DNA from: Mesostigma viride
Lineage: Eukaryota; Streptophyta; Mesostigmatophyceae; Mesostigmatales; Mesostigmataceae
Assembly: GCA_009746045.1 (NCBI GenBank)
Contig: RPFO01002048.1
Coordinates: 373,001-408,619, forward strand
Direction of reading: 5' to 3'
Length of the DNA stretch: 35,619 nt
Shown here: piece by piece, positions 19,991-28,985 of the stretch
Position numbering within the stretch: position 1 is the first letter of the stretch
Layout of the letters: each line of letters opens with the position of its first letter
Notes under the pieces: generated by a model
What the model saw: only the letters and a program-made list of their open reading frames with translations
Told to the model about the DNA's origin: nothing
Database searches by the model: none
Position numbers and translations under genes: made by a program

Positions 19991-22072
19991 AGAGACTCAG
20001 GTTATTCTTGTTCACCTTATATGCAGCAAGCCAGTTGAAACGTTCTACTGCTTCCATGTGGTTATTGGTAAGCACTAGCTGTTTCAGATCAGTGATAAAG
20101 GTAGGCCACTGTTCAATGGCTGCTTCAGGTGTCAGGGTGCGTTCCTGATAGGTTTGAATCAATGCCCTAATTGCAGGAGATGATTGGTGAAAGGTGGATG
20201 AGGCCCTGAGAGCCTTAAACTGATGCCTAAGGTTTAGGCCTTCCATCCCATACTCCAGAGCAAAGACAAATTGTTTGGCTTGTTCAATGGTGTGTCCCTC
20301 AGGCAAGCCAGCAATATTGATCTTGGATTCCTTTTTATGAGGGTTATACACACCTGTTGGAGGGGGGTTGGCCCTCAAGAAGACGTCGGTTGCCTGTTGC
20401 AGGCGAGCGGGGTCCAGGTTAATGGTCCCACGCTCATACCTGTTCATCAGGGCGCGCAGGCCCTCCACAGTTTGCAGCTGGTTAGCTGTTAACTGCTGGT
20501 CTTGCAACGAGGCCAGCTGAGCCTGTAGAATGGCGAGCTGTTCTTGTATATCCCCCGCCCTTGGGGGGGCCTCAGCAGGTTGGGTGGGTGCCCTGGGCAC
20601 CTCTGGACCTCCCCCCAGGGCCTCCTGGGGTCCTGGCCACCCCCCCTGGGTGGGGAGGGGGCCCCAACCCACAGGGCGAACCTGGGGTGGTGGGGGAGGG
20701 GGAGGGGGGGCCGTGGTGGCCCGGGGGGAGGCCGGGGGGGTCCGGTTGACCCCACTAGGTCCAGCCCCAGCGGTGGAGGGGCGGGCAGGGGTTTCTGCCG
20801 CCACTCTCCTCGCTGCCTCCTCCTTGAGGAGCCTTTTCATCTCCTTGCGTACCTCATGTTCGCGGAGGGCAGCCTGAAAGGCTGCCTCATCCGTTGGAAT
20901 GTCAGGGAGGGGGTTGCCCATGATCATGGCCTCCTTGACATTGAATTCTTGGGCCTTGCCCTTCCCCTGGGCCATGACCAGAAGGCCCTCCTTAGACTGC
21001 AAGGGTGGGGGAGGAGAGGGTCCCTTGGTGGCTGCCAGCGGGGGGGCAGCTTCAGCCACCACCCCATGCTTGGCCAGGATGGCCTCCGTTACCCTGGATT
21101 GGGTTATGGAGGACATAGCTTTAAAATGGGCTGACCGAGCCAGCTCGGCCAGGTCTTGACCATCCGAGTATTCCATCGGATAATCAGCATTGGTGAGAAG
21201 GTCGCGTAGCCGCTGAGTTGCCTCGCGGTACGCCGCCGCCATCGCCTGGTGGGTTGCCAGGCGACGGGCGGCCTCCTCCTCGTATTCCTGCCGCTTGGCG
21301 GCGAGCCGAAAGGCCGCCTCGCGACGGACCTCCCGGTCTCGCACTCTCGCTGCCTCGCTCGGCGTTCTTCGTTAGCCACCAGCGCGGCCTGCTCGACCGC
21401 CAGGAGCGCTGGGGTAAGGGTTATCTCAGTCTCCCCGTCGGGAAGACTGGCAGTATCGGAGACCTCATCATCGGACATTTGTTGTCCTCCGATGGGCTCC
21501 ACGGGTCTACGCACCACCCGCGCGAGCTTTATGCTTTCCATCTCCTTCTTCTTTCGAAGAAGGGAAGAAGGTCGCCCAAGCTGAAGCTCGATGTGATTGT
21601 GCCCCTGAGCGAAGGGAACACGAAGATCAGACGTGGCGGGGCGAAACGTGATCGCCCCGTCCGGCGCCACCGAAGCCGTCTGACGGGGCATGAGCTCCCG
21701 AATAGTCGGCAACGGAGGGCCGAACTGGGGAGCCTCAGTGGGGTTGACCGCCGAGGGCTCCGCAGCCATGGCTGTTCCAGCCGGGGTTTCGGCTGGTGCA
21801 GCCGCCGGAGTCGAGGGTAAGCCGGTCTCCCGGGTGGGAGCCGTCTCGTCCTCCGGCTTCTCAGGGGAGGGGGGTAGGTCGGTCGGCCTTGCGGCCGCCG
21901 TCCCCTCCTCCTGGCAGACATTGTTGTTCTTTTTGTTTTTCTTCTTTTTCTTTGAAATAGCCGCATCCCCAGCCGGCTTCTTATTGTTATCCTTGGGCAT
22001 CCGCCGATCCTGCCCGTCATCTTCATCGTTAAAGTTCAGCTTCTTCGAGACGTTCTTGTTAGAGATAGCCAT
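19984..22072 (-). CDS. Gag of the Copia-type element (frameshifted)
   Basis: The ATG at 22072 gives MAISNKNVSKKLNFNDEDDG, a Lys-rich KKKKKNKKNNN patch, then a Pro/Ala/Thr-rich region. The frame moves by one base near 21343-21350, where NEERRARQRE continues as RDREVRREAAFRLAAKRQEY, a charged helix. Further on are a Pro run, QEQLAILQAQLASLQDQQLT (likely coiled coil) and a capsid-like helical region (TIEQAKQFVFALEYGM, FNWLAAYKVNKNNLSLW). At the G4 run (19987-19990) the frame moves +1 into the knuckle/integrase segment. This could be programmed frameshifting, but a one-base indel is equally possible. Gag forms the particle shell. The start codon lies only 19 nt from the LTR. Confidence 0.65.
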
Positions 22073-22091
22073 TGGTAACGAATAAAATTCA

Positions 22092-22573
22092 AGTTAGGAA
22101 ATGGAGACACCGGTTAGGTATAATGCTTGAGAACACAGAGTGATGAGAGCAATGAATTGCTTGATTCATTAGAAAATAGGTTTACCCTTTATCAACGTTC
22201 CTCTCACCGGCTGCGCCGCCAGTGACCGTTGGGTGCAGACCGTTGGCCCGAGGCCGCACGATGACAGGTAGCCGTCTAGTCACTGCATCGTGTGATCACA
22301 GATCAATGCACGCTGCAGTACGGTCCCTATCTAGGATACTCTAGTACCGTCCAATGACAGGACACTACGTATACTGGGTACTGACATCTGTCACGTACCT
22401 CAGTACCCAAAGTACCTATCTAGGGAAACGTATGCGACTCGACTAGCATTCCTATCTGCATAGCCCACGTGGTATTTATATTCACATACCAACGTAGGTT
22501 TACAAGGCTTATTCATACGTTGTATTCACAATGCCTTTGAGACTTAGTCTGCAGCAAAGCATGGAGACTAGCT
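22092..22573 (-). repeat. 5' LTR of the Copia-type element (482 bp)
   Basis: It is nearly identical to 12189-12671. Its outer end is CTAGCT where the other copy has CTAACT. It is followed by GTAGA (22574-22578). Confidence 0.85.
22474..22480 (-). promoter_or_regulatory. TATA-like box in the Copia-type 5' LTR
   Basis: The minus strand reads TATAAAT about 95-100 nt into the LTR, in the orientation of gag-pol. The same sequence is in the other LTR at about 12572. It supports minus-strand transcription. Confidence 0.4.
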
Positions 22574-22649
22574 GTAGATGAAATTGCTTGTTCACTTATT
22601 CACTATTTATTTTGTATTGCCGCTATGGGTGTCTTTGTTGTACATGCAG

Positions 22650-23720
22650 GTGCCCACAGCTAACGGTGCTCTATTCACCGTACCTGATCTCATCGAGGAG
22701 CAGCTGGGATACCCTGACACCAGCGTGGCTGGTCCCATGCTGTACTTGTCACCTGAGCGGGCCATTGCTGGTGCTAGCGATGGGGAGGGTGCAGGCCATG
22801 AAGGGGAGGTGATGCATGTTTGGCGGGATGAAGGGCGCAGCGACAACTGCATTTCCGCTGCAGGGCCATTTGTGCGGCCGTGCCCTTTCCAACTGCAGCC
22901 TTGCGGCATCGATGGACAGCTGCTTCCGGTACTTCTGGAGTCTGCGCTTCGTGATATCATGGATGAGCTTCTCGCCAAACACGATGCGATGGCACACCCT
23001 GGAGAGCTTCCTGACGTTCGCAGAACCTCGGCCTTCCCTTACCGAGGTTTGCAAGGAGAGGATGGTGTTGAGACGTGGCCATTCAGTTTAAGCACTCCTG
23101 TCACAGAGTCGGATGAGGTGGTAGGAGACCTGGGTGGGCAGAGCGATGGTGGCCGTAAACAATGCAATGTCTGCAAGGCAAGGGTGCTACCTGCAGATAT
23201 GAGGGGCCATGTAGGGGCCCACATCTTGTCAGGCCGGCTGTGCCCAGATTCCCACAACCTTGCCGCCCCCCATAACCTCTCCTTGTGCGGCTTTTGCGGC
23301 CAATCCAGCTCGGAGACCACCTGCAAGGTCACATTGACTAGCAAGAGGGGTGGCGCACAAGCAACGGTGGCATGTAGTTCATTTACCAAGTTCAACTATG
23401 CCTCTGCCGCAAAGTATTCGAAGTCTTCACCATGCACGAACGTGCCTAGGGTATGTGGTGTGTGCCCTGGCGGCAACACTATTGTGTGGTCATATGACTA
23501 CCTCAACCACCTTCAACTGAAGCATGCCGAGAGGTCCTTCACTTTGGATGAGATAGAGAAGAATGCCATTACTGTTTTGGAATGCCGCGAGGTCCTGAAC
23601 AAGTACTTGGGCATTAGTTTCGAGAAGGTCTTTCTTCCCAAGCTGAAAGTGCAAGTTGGGCTGCTCAGAGACACTAGCGAGGTGGCCCTGTTCTGGAAAA
23701 AAGTCTTAGGTGATTCGTGA
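22650..23720 (+). CDS. Exon D (C-terminal, Cys/His-rich) of the interrupted large protein
   Basis: This 356-codon exon follows ACATGCAG at 22649 and ends at TGA 23718-23720. It begins VPTANGALFTVPDLIEEQLG. A C2H2-like finger CNVC...RGHVGAH (about residue 172; C-x2-C-x11-H-x3-H) is followed by CGFC...TCKV...ACSSF (from about 213), then SPCTNVPRVCGVCPG (about 262) and WSYDYLNHLQLKH, giving further candidate zinc ligands. This CGxC / SPCxNVP / CxxCP / VW-Y..H....H layout matches the C-terminus of the agaricomycete-type family as I remember it. The tail is LLRDTSEVALFWKKVLGDS. The exon is intact. The zinc motifs suggest nucleic-acid binding; no function is established. Confidence 0.65.
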   Translation: MPTANGALFTVPDLIEEQLGYPDTSVAGPMLYLSPERAIAGASDGEGAGHEGEVMHVWRDEGRSDNCISAAGPFVRPCPFQLQPCGIDGQLLPVLLESALRDIMDELLAKHDAMAHPGELPDVRRTSAFPYRGLQGEDGVETWPFSLSTPVTESDEVVGDLGGQSDGGRKQCNVCKARVLPADMRGHVGAHILSGRLCPDSHNLAAPHNLSLCGFCGQSSSETTCKVTLTSKRGGAQATVACSSFTKFNYASAAKYSKSSPCTNVPRVCGVCPGGNTIVWSYDYLNHLQLKHAERSFTLDEIEKNAITVLECREVLNKYLGISFEKVFLPKLKVQVGLLRDTSEVALFWKKVLGDS

Positions 23721-23809
23721 GAAGTCTGTCTTATTTCTGGCCTGCGCTGGTTGTCTCCTTGATAGCAGTTGGGCCCTGCTGCCCTTTGCATAGCTGATCT
23801 GCATGCCTA

Positions 23810-23814
23810 CATGC
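23810..23814. repeat. Target-site duplication CATGC, left copy
   Basis: CATGC directly precedes the left LTR at 23815 and recurs at 34626-34630, directly after the right LTR. Confidence 0.85.
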
Positions 23815-24387
23815 TGTTACGCCGCGGATATCTACCTCCACCTCTACCTCTAATGGGCCTGATACTACCTAAACTGGTCAGGCCTCCTCTACTCAAACCT
23901 CTGGCGAAAGACGAACGTGACGGAGCTGATCTCAATGCATTAACGTATGTGTTACTATAATACGCCATACAACCATTTATCAAAACCCGTTTACTCCAGG
24001 AATAGAGGAAGGAAACACAACTACACTGCCGTGACCCAAGCCTAAATGTGTCAATTCATTTAACACACGCCGAGTGCACACACAAGGGGTAGAACGCGCA
24101 TAAATGGTCACCAACGGTCCAACACGCTCGGGCCGACATGGCCCTCGCCTACAGATGCACGCTGGTCCACTACATCTACTGATGCACGCTGGTCCACTAC
24201 ATTCTACCACAGGATCAGGACCACTAGTAAAGTACGCGGCGCGGCGCCCAACGGCACCCAATGTACCACAGTACTGTTACGAGGACAATAATGTCCCGGT
24301 AGGAGCCTAAACGTAAACCTGGGGACAACCGAGGCAAAAGACCTAATTTACGTCCGTAACTACAACGAATTGTTACGCGACGTAACA
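23815..24387 (-). repeat. 3' LTR of the chromovirus (573 bp)
   Basis: TG...CA ends with a 7-bp inverted repeat TGTTACG/CGTAACA. It contains a tandem repeat of GATGCACGCTGGTCCACTAC (about 24153 and 24181). Several differences from the right copy are single-base indels. Confidence 0.9.
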
Positions 24388-24400
24388 CCTCCCCCCCCAC
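24388..24400 (-). promoter_or_regulatory. Polypurine tract of the chromovirus
   Basis: On the minus strand GTGGGGGGGGAGG ends exactly at the 3' LTR. This is the expected primer site for plus-strand DNA synthesis and fixes the element's orientation. Confidence 0.75.
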
Positions 24401-24756
24401 AAAGGTAGGGAGCCCTCTCCCTACGCACAGGGAGGAAAACAAGGGGTAGGAAACCTAATGCACCCAGCACACACTAACACAGTCGGCAGGCCATCCAAGA
24501 TACAAAGCACCAATAGTTCACACGGTCTCCACCACCACGCCTGGAGGTGTAGGGTTAGCCAGCACCAAGCCTGGTGGTAGGTTCCCCTAACTGCCTGGAA
24601 CAAAGTCCTTGCCGGGGGGAACGGCACTGGGCAGGACACACAGAGTAAACCAATCAGCACCAAGGACCAAGAACGACCAGTCAACTGGCCAGAACATGAG
24701 GGCGACTCTACATACCGGAGGGACAACACCCTCAGGTCGGGCCTAAGGCCCTCTAT
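24401..24756 (-). other. 3' non-coding region of the chromovirus
   Basis: It lies between the last ORF and the polypurine tract. A 102-codon open frame (24421-24729, minus) is rich in Leu, Cys and Trp, but without conserved motifs I do not call it. Confidence 0.5.
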
Positions 24757-26634
24757 CTAATGGCCATCCGTCTGGTAGGTACCACGGGAGGCCAGCAGGA
24801 CATCCAGGTAAGCCTGGTAGTGAGACACATCCTCAGCATTGTCGTGCCTATCTACAGTGAGGAAAACATCGGCCCACACGCCGTCAGGGAAAAGGCCCAG
24901 GAAGGCCCAGTAGTACCTATGCTGTGTAAGAACGACCTGGCCCCGGGCCCAGTCCAGGAAACCGCAGGCAAAGAGGCGTAGGAAAGGCTCTACCGCGATC
25001 AGGCAGAGAGCCCGAAGGAGCAGGCGATGATACCGGATCCGAGGGCGCATACCCGTCGGGAAAAACAGATCTACCAGGGGCTCCACGTTGGACGGCCACA
25101 ACCGGATATGCCGAATCTCGCGGGAGCGCCACCGGCGGGCACACTGTCGCGACCCGAACGTCTCGAGGTAGTCGCTAGCCCGGGGAGGAGGATGACCCCG
25201 AGAGTCCAAACCCTGGCCCGGGATGGGCGCTGGACGACGGGCATCCCACTCTAGGATGGGCTGAAGGACGGTGCTGTACGTGGCACCCGGCACCGCAGGA
25301 AAATCTACCGTAAGAGCATCTGAGGCCATAATGCCCAGAGGCGGAGGGTAAGCCCACTGGAACCCGCCGTAGGTGTCCAAGTCATTGTGGCGCCGCGCCC
25401 AGCGGTACAGGACGCGCCGAACCAGGATCTCACCCTGGAACACCGGATCAGCCAAAATAACCATGTCGAAAGGAGGCCGATCAGTCTCAACTGGTAGGTT
25501 ACGGTCCCGCGGCGCCCGACACACCTGGGAGAACCCGTAGGACATGGGCGAAATGGCAAGCTCGGCGGAGGCGCGCGGCAGGTCACACTGGCGGCAAGCG
25601 AGCGCAGACATACCATACCCGAAGACAGGCGTGTCGCGCGACTCCGGAGTCGCATGCACCACAGAAGGGGCCCGATCCCGATCGCCCTCTGACAACTCCC
25701 GAAGGGAATCGGCAGCGCGGGTGGCGCGCGGGTCAGAGCCACTGGACCGAACAACCGCAGCCAAAGACCGCGGGGCCGAAGGGGCAGGGGCCGACGAAGG
25801 GGTAGGAACCGGCACAGGCGCAGAAGGTGCCGGTACAACAGGGGGCCGCGTCGGACCCGATGCCGCAGGGGGTCGCGACGGACCCGCCTCCGCAACTGGC
25901 GCGCCGGTCTCTGGGGGTGGAGCACCACCAGGCCACATGTTGAAAATAGGACCCGTGGGGACAGGCAATCCGGCATACGACTGGTTACCGTCCAAGCTCC
26001 AGTCAGGCACCGGAATCCTCTGCGGAGGACCGCCCTCCCAAAGCCTGGGAAGACCGCCCGGGTCGCTGAAGAAACCCCGCGAGGGCGGCGCTGACGTGGT
26101 GGGCGGCTCGGACGCGGCGGCGGCGGACGCTGCCACTGGGACAGCGGACTCGCGCCGAGGCGCAGGTACGTCAGTAGCAGGCGCAGCGGTAGCCGAAGGC
26201 GTAGGAGCTGCAGCACCAGAGGGAACCGCAGACGCCGAGGGCGCGTGCGACACGGTCGGACCCGTAGACGTCGAGGCGACCGAAGGGGAAGTAGGCACAG
26301 CTGCAACAGACACCCCACCTGGCGTGGCGGGAGCGTGCGCCTGGGCCGCCATGAAGGCCCCGAAGGCCGCCGTCAGGGACTGGATCTGCGCCTGCATCGC
26401 AGAAACTGTCGCCGCAAGCGGATCAGGCTCACGACCAGAGCCCGAAGGGGTAGGCTCCACCGATGCGCACAGGACCGACCTCGGTGAAGACGGGACAGGG
26501 GAAGGCGCCGACACTGAAGAGGAGGACGCCGCAGGGGAGGCCGAATACTCAGGGGAATACTGCGCCTCTACCGGCGCGTCCGTAGGGGTAGGGTCGCCCA
26601 ATCCTACGCCCGCGTTCTGGTCTGCTATCTCCAT
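24757..26634 (-). CDS. Unknown 625-residue protein encoded downstream of the chromovirus integrase
   Basis: An uninterrupted minus-strand frame runs from MEIADQNAGVGLGDPTPTD to YQTDGH. Roughly the first 320 residues are low-complexity Ala/Pro/Ser/Thr with a short helix (LAATVSAMQAQIQSLTAAFG). The C-terminal 300 are ordered-looking and rich in Arg, Trp and Tyr: RRVLYRWARRHNDLDTYGGF, CARRWRSREIRHIRLWP, LVDLFFPTGMRPRIRYH and HRYYWAFLGLFPDGVW. There is no signal peptide, clear membrane anchor or cysteine pattern, so it does not look like an envelope protein despite its env-like position. It starts 5 nt after the stop of the preceding small ORF. It is the longest intact frame in the element, unlike the broken gag-pol. 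Function unknown. Confidence 0.7.
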   Translation of the reverse strand: MEIADQNAGVGLGDPTPTDAPVEAQYSPEYSASPAASSSSVSAPSPVPSSPRSVLCASVEPTPSGSGREPDPLAATVSAMQAQIQSLTAAFGAFMAAQAHAPATPGGVSVAAVPTSPSVASTSTGPTVSHAPSASAVPSGAAAPTPSATAAPATDVPAPRRESAVPVAASAAAASEPPTTSAPPSRGFFSDPGGLPRLWEGGPPQRIPVPDWSLDGNQSYAGLPVPTGPIFNMWPGGAPPPETGAPVAEAGPSRPPAASGPTRPPVVPAPSAPVPVPTPSSAPAPSAPRSLAAVVRSSGSDPRATRAADSLRELSEGDRDRAPSVVHATPESRDTPVFGYGMSALACRQCDLPRASAELAISPMSYGFSQVCRAPRDRNLPVETDRPPFDMVILADPVFQGEILVRRVLYRWARRHNDLDTYGGFQWAYPPPLGIMASDALTVDFPAVPGATYSTVLQPILEWDARRPAPIPGQGLDSRGHPPPRASDYLETFGSRQCARRWRSREIRHIRLWPSNVEPLVDLFFPTGMRPRIRYHRLLLRALCLIAVEPFLRLFACGFLDWARGQVVLTQHRYYWAFLGLFPDGVWADVFLTVDRHDNAEDVSHYQAYLDVLLASRGTYQTDGH

Positions 26635-26639
26635 GAACT

Positions 26640-27079
26640 CTACGGCCCGTAAAGGTCGCAGGGGTTCTCATCTATTTCCGCATCACCCTCGGCCGGAAGC
26701 CAGGGGAACACATCCCGTAGGCAGGAGCGGCCCACAGGGGTAGAAAGGTAGGAAAACACCCTGGGGCACTGGAGAATCGCAGCTATCTGTCCCAGGGCTG
26801 GACAGCTGGAGCCACATTCTAGCAAACAGTGGCCGGCATCGTCGAACCCGTGCAAAACAAGCTGATGCGGTTCAGCAGGGGAAGGACCGTACCACGTGAC
26901 CCCGAAGAGAGCCGCCCTGACTAGGCCCGCATGCTGGGCCTGGAGGGCCGGATGCACGACGCCACCGGGAAACTAGACCGTGACACCCAACGGCCCGGAA
27001 GGGCCTCGAAGTACAGCTCAGGGTCCGGTAGGGGCAGGGACGGCAGCGGGCTCTCAGCCGGAGGGGTAGGCTCTGACAT
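26640..27079 (-). CDS. Small unknown ORF between chromodomain and the 625-residue ORF (frameshifted)
   Basis: From an ATG at 27079 it reads MSEPTPPAESPLPSLPLPDP and ELYFEALPGRW. A one-base frame change near 26975 continues as HPALQAQHAGLVRAALFGVT, GFDDAGHCLLECGSSCPALG and RDVFPWLPAEGDAEIDENP, stopping at 26640. About 147 residues, acidic, with several Cys. It sits 77 nt after the chromodomain stop and 5 nt before the next ORF, so the two look like a downstream pair. No family is recognised. Confidence 0.5.
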
Positions 27080-27155
27080 GACGGCTGCGGAGGGGAGGGG
27101 ACAACCAACCACCCGTCGACAGCAGACATAACATAAGAGAGGAGAAAGCCTACAA

Positions 27156-28974
27156 CTAGAGCTTGTGCAGGGTTTTATATTCCTGCAGCAGGCGACTACA
27201 CCCATCTAGCTCACTCTCCGTATACCAAACCTTATCTACTTCACTACGAGCATACATCCACTTCACTTTATACTGACGCTGGGTACCGCGGCCCTTTTTG
27301 ATATCTCTATGGGCCACGATGCTTTCTACTTCGTCTTCTACTTCCCCAGTGTCAGGGTTATGCTCTAAAGGGGCAGGCGCTAACTCCCTGCCAGCGAACG
27401 TACTAGGGTGGTACAGTTTAAGCTGGCTCCTATGGAAGGTGTTTGAATGCGTTTGCCAAGAGGTAGGGATATCGACTTTATATAAGAAATTTCCTACCTA
27501 GACAACACATGGAAGGGTCCTAAGAAGGCGGGCCTAAGTTTGACCTTCAGTTCTGCTTCAAACTTATGAGCAAAACGGCCAACACGGGGGCCTTCTACTA
27601 ATACTAGATCTCCTATTTCTATCTCAGGTGCTCGTCTATCTAAGGAGGCACGCAACCTAGCAAGGTACTTAGCCTGAGCTTTTTGGTACCCTGAGATCGC
27701 GTGGTCATGAGCAGTTTTCATTCTATCTAGTAAGGACTGTACACCTTCTACAGTATCTCGGGACACATCATCCTTGTCCCGTAGAGGACTAGCTAAGAGA
27801 GAGGTAGGGGTAAGGGCTGTCTACCAGTATCTAAGAAGAAGGGCGTATATCCATGCGCAGCTTGGGGACAATTGTTGAGGGAGAACTCTACCAAACATAA
27901 ATAATCCTCCCAATCACTACCCGAGCCATTAACATAGTGCCTAAGCGCTTCTTCTACTACCCTATTAAGACGCTCTACTAAATGAGAGGAGGAGGAGTGG
28001 TAGGCAGTACCGTAGGTAACCTTGGTACCGATGGCAGCGAAAAACTGCTGCCAAAAATCTGAGGTAAATAATTTATCCTTATCACTAATAAACTGCCTAC
28101 TCAATCCATGATATCTATATACATTATTGAGGTATAGGCGTGCGCAATCACGTGCGGTGAGTTCTAAAGGACACGGCACAAGATGGCACATACGAGTAAA
28201 ACGATCTATGAACACAAGGATTTGGGCATTGCCCCTATCATTCTTTCTAAAAGGTCCTACAAAATCCATCATGATAGAATCCCAAGGCATGATGGGGTCA
28301 GGCAAGGTCCTAGGTTCTGCTATCTGTCCTACATTATTGGGTTTCATTTCCTGGCAAGATTGACAAGTTCTAACATACTCATCTACATCCTTATAAAGGG
28401 AAGGCCAGTAATAAGAGCGGGCTACTAGGTCCCGTACCCGTTTACCACCCTGATGAGCAGCTAAGTCATGCAACTCAAAGAGCAAGGAGGAGCGACAGAT
28501 AGGAGGGACATACAGGCGCCATTGAGGGGGAGAATCTGCTATCTGCACATATAAAAACCCACCTACAAATTTACAAGGGTGCTTGCCTAATTGTTGGGGA
28601 TGTGCAGCAATGGCAGCTAATGCTTCCGGCTCAGTGGCCGTAAATCTACTAATAAGGCGTTCAAGATCAGAGGTAGGCATCGCTACAGAAGTATCCAGAA
28701 CAGGTTTAAAGAGATCTCCTACCGCCTTGCCAAAGAGAAGGGGAGGTCCTAGAGGGACTACGTTTTCATAAGACTTTCCTGACCTAGTCGCTATATGGCT
28801 AAGCGGTATAGAAATTTTATTTTTCCCCTCCCCCCCCACCGAGGCCACGGGAAGGGCCTCACACGGGAGAGAGAGTCCTACGTGAGAAAGGAGATCAGGC
28901 ATGCGAACAGCTGTATGAAAGAGGTAGGCATAGGATTCATCATCAGGTAGTTCACCATAAGGGGTTACACCCAT
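27156..28974 (-). CDS. Integrase with C-terminal chromodomain (frameshifted)
   Basis: This minus-strand coding starts around MGVTPYGELPDDESYAYLFH. The zinc-binding domain has LHDLAAH (about residue 169) and CQSC (about 205). The catalytic core has D in MMDFVGPF (about 236), D in FISDKDKLF (about 298) and E in HLVERLNR 35 residues later. One-base frame changes occur near 27795 (a CT repeat) and near 27495. After these come GPFHVLSR, VGNFLYKVDIP, TFHRSQLKLYHPS, then a chromodomain: EVESIVAHRDIKKG, RQYKVKWMY, VWYTESEL and LLQEYKTL, stopping at 27156. Integrase inserts the cDNA; chromodomains of this clade guide insertion to chromatin marks. Confidence 0.85.
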
Positions 28975-28985
28975 AGTAGTAGGAA

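Larger units (their letters stand above)
12189..22573 (-). mobile_element. Copia-type LTR retrotransposon with gag-INT-PR-RT-RH order
   Basis: Near-identical direct LTRs (12189-12671 and 22092-22573) flank the element, with the 5-bp duplication GTAGA outside. All coding is on the minus strand, so the 5' LTR is the right one. Excluding the nested insertion, the element is about 7.65 kb. The RT has the HGDDQL form of the YxDD box and a Copia-style RNase H (NPADALTK). The integrase precedes the RT, as in Copia, but the retropepsin lies between integrase and RT rather than before the integrase. No standard tRNA primer-binding site or polypurine tract is recognisable. The element is interrupted in the RT by another LTR element and carries three frame changes. 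Confidence 0.85.
12074..22649 (+). other. Host intron enlarged from about 186 bp to 10.6 kb by an LTR element
   Basis: The donor is AAG|GTAAAAC at 12074 and the acceptor is ACATGCAG|GTG ending at 22649, both phase 0, joining EARTLK to VPTANGALFTVPDL. Removing the element and one copy of the GTAGA duplication leaves an ordinary intron of about 186 bp. The element is in antisense orientation to the gene. Confidence 0.65.

Noticed and set aside
24421-24729. Leu/Cys/Trp-rich 102-codon frame after the last chromovirus ORF, possible envelope remnant
   Set aside because: No signal peptide plus anchor arrangement, no conserved motif, and it lies in the 3' non-coding part next to the polypurine tract.
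24757-26743. Plus-strand 399-codon frame opposite the 625-codon minus-strand ORF
   Set aside because: It is Gly/Ala-rich shadow coding of the GC-rich minus-strand ORF, which has the protein-like composition and the neighbouring ORF structure.
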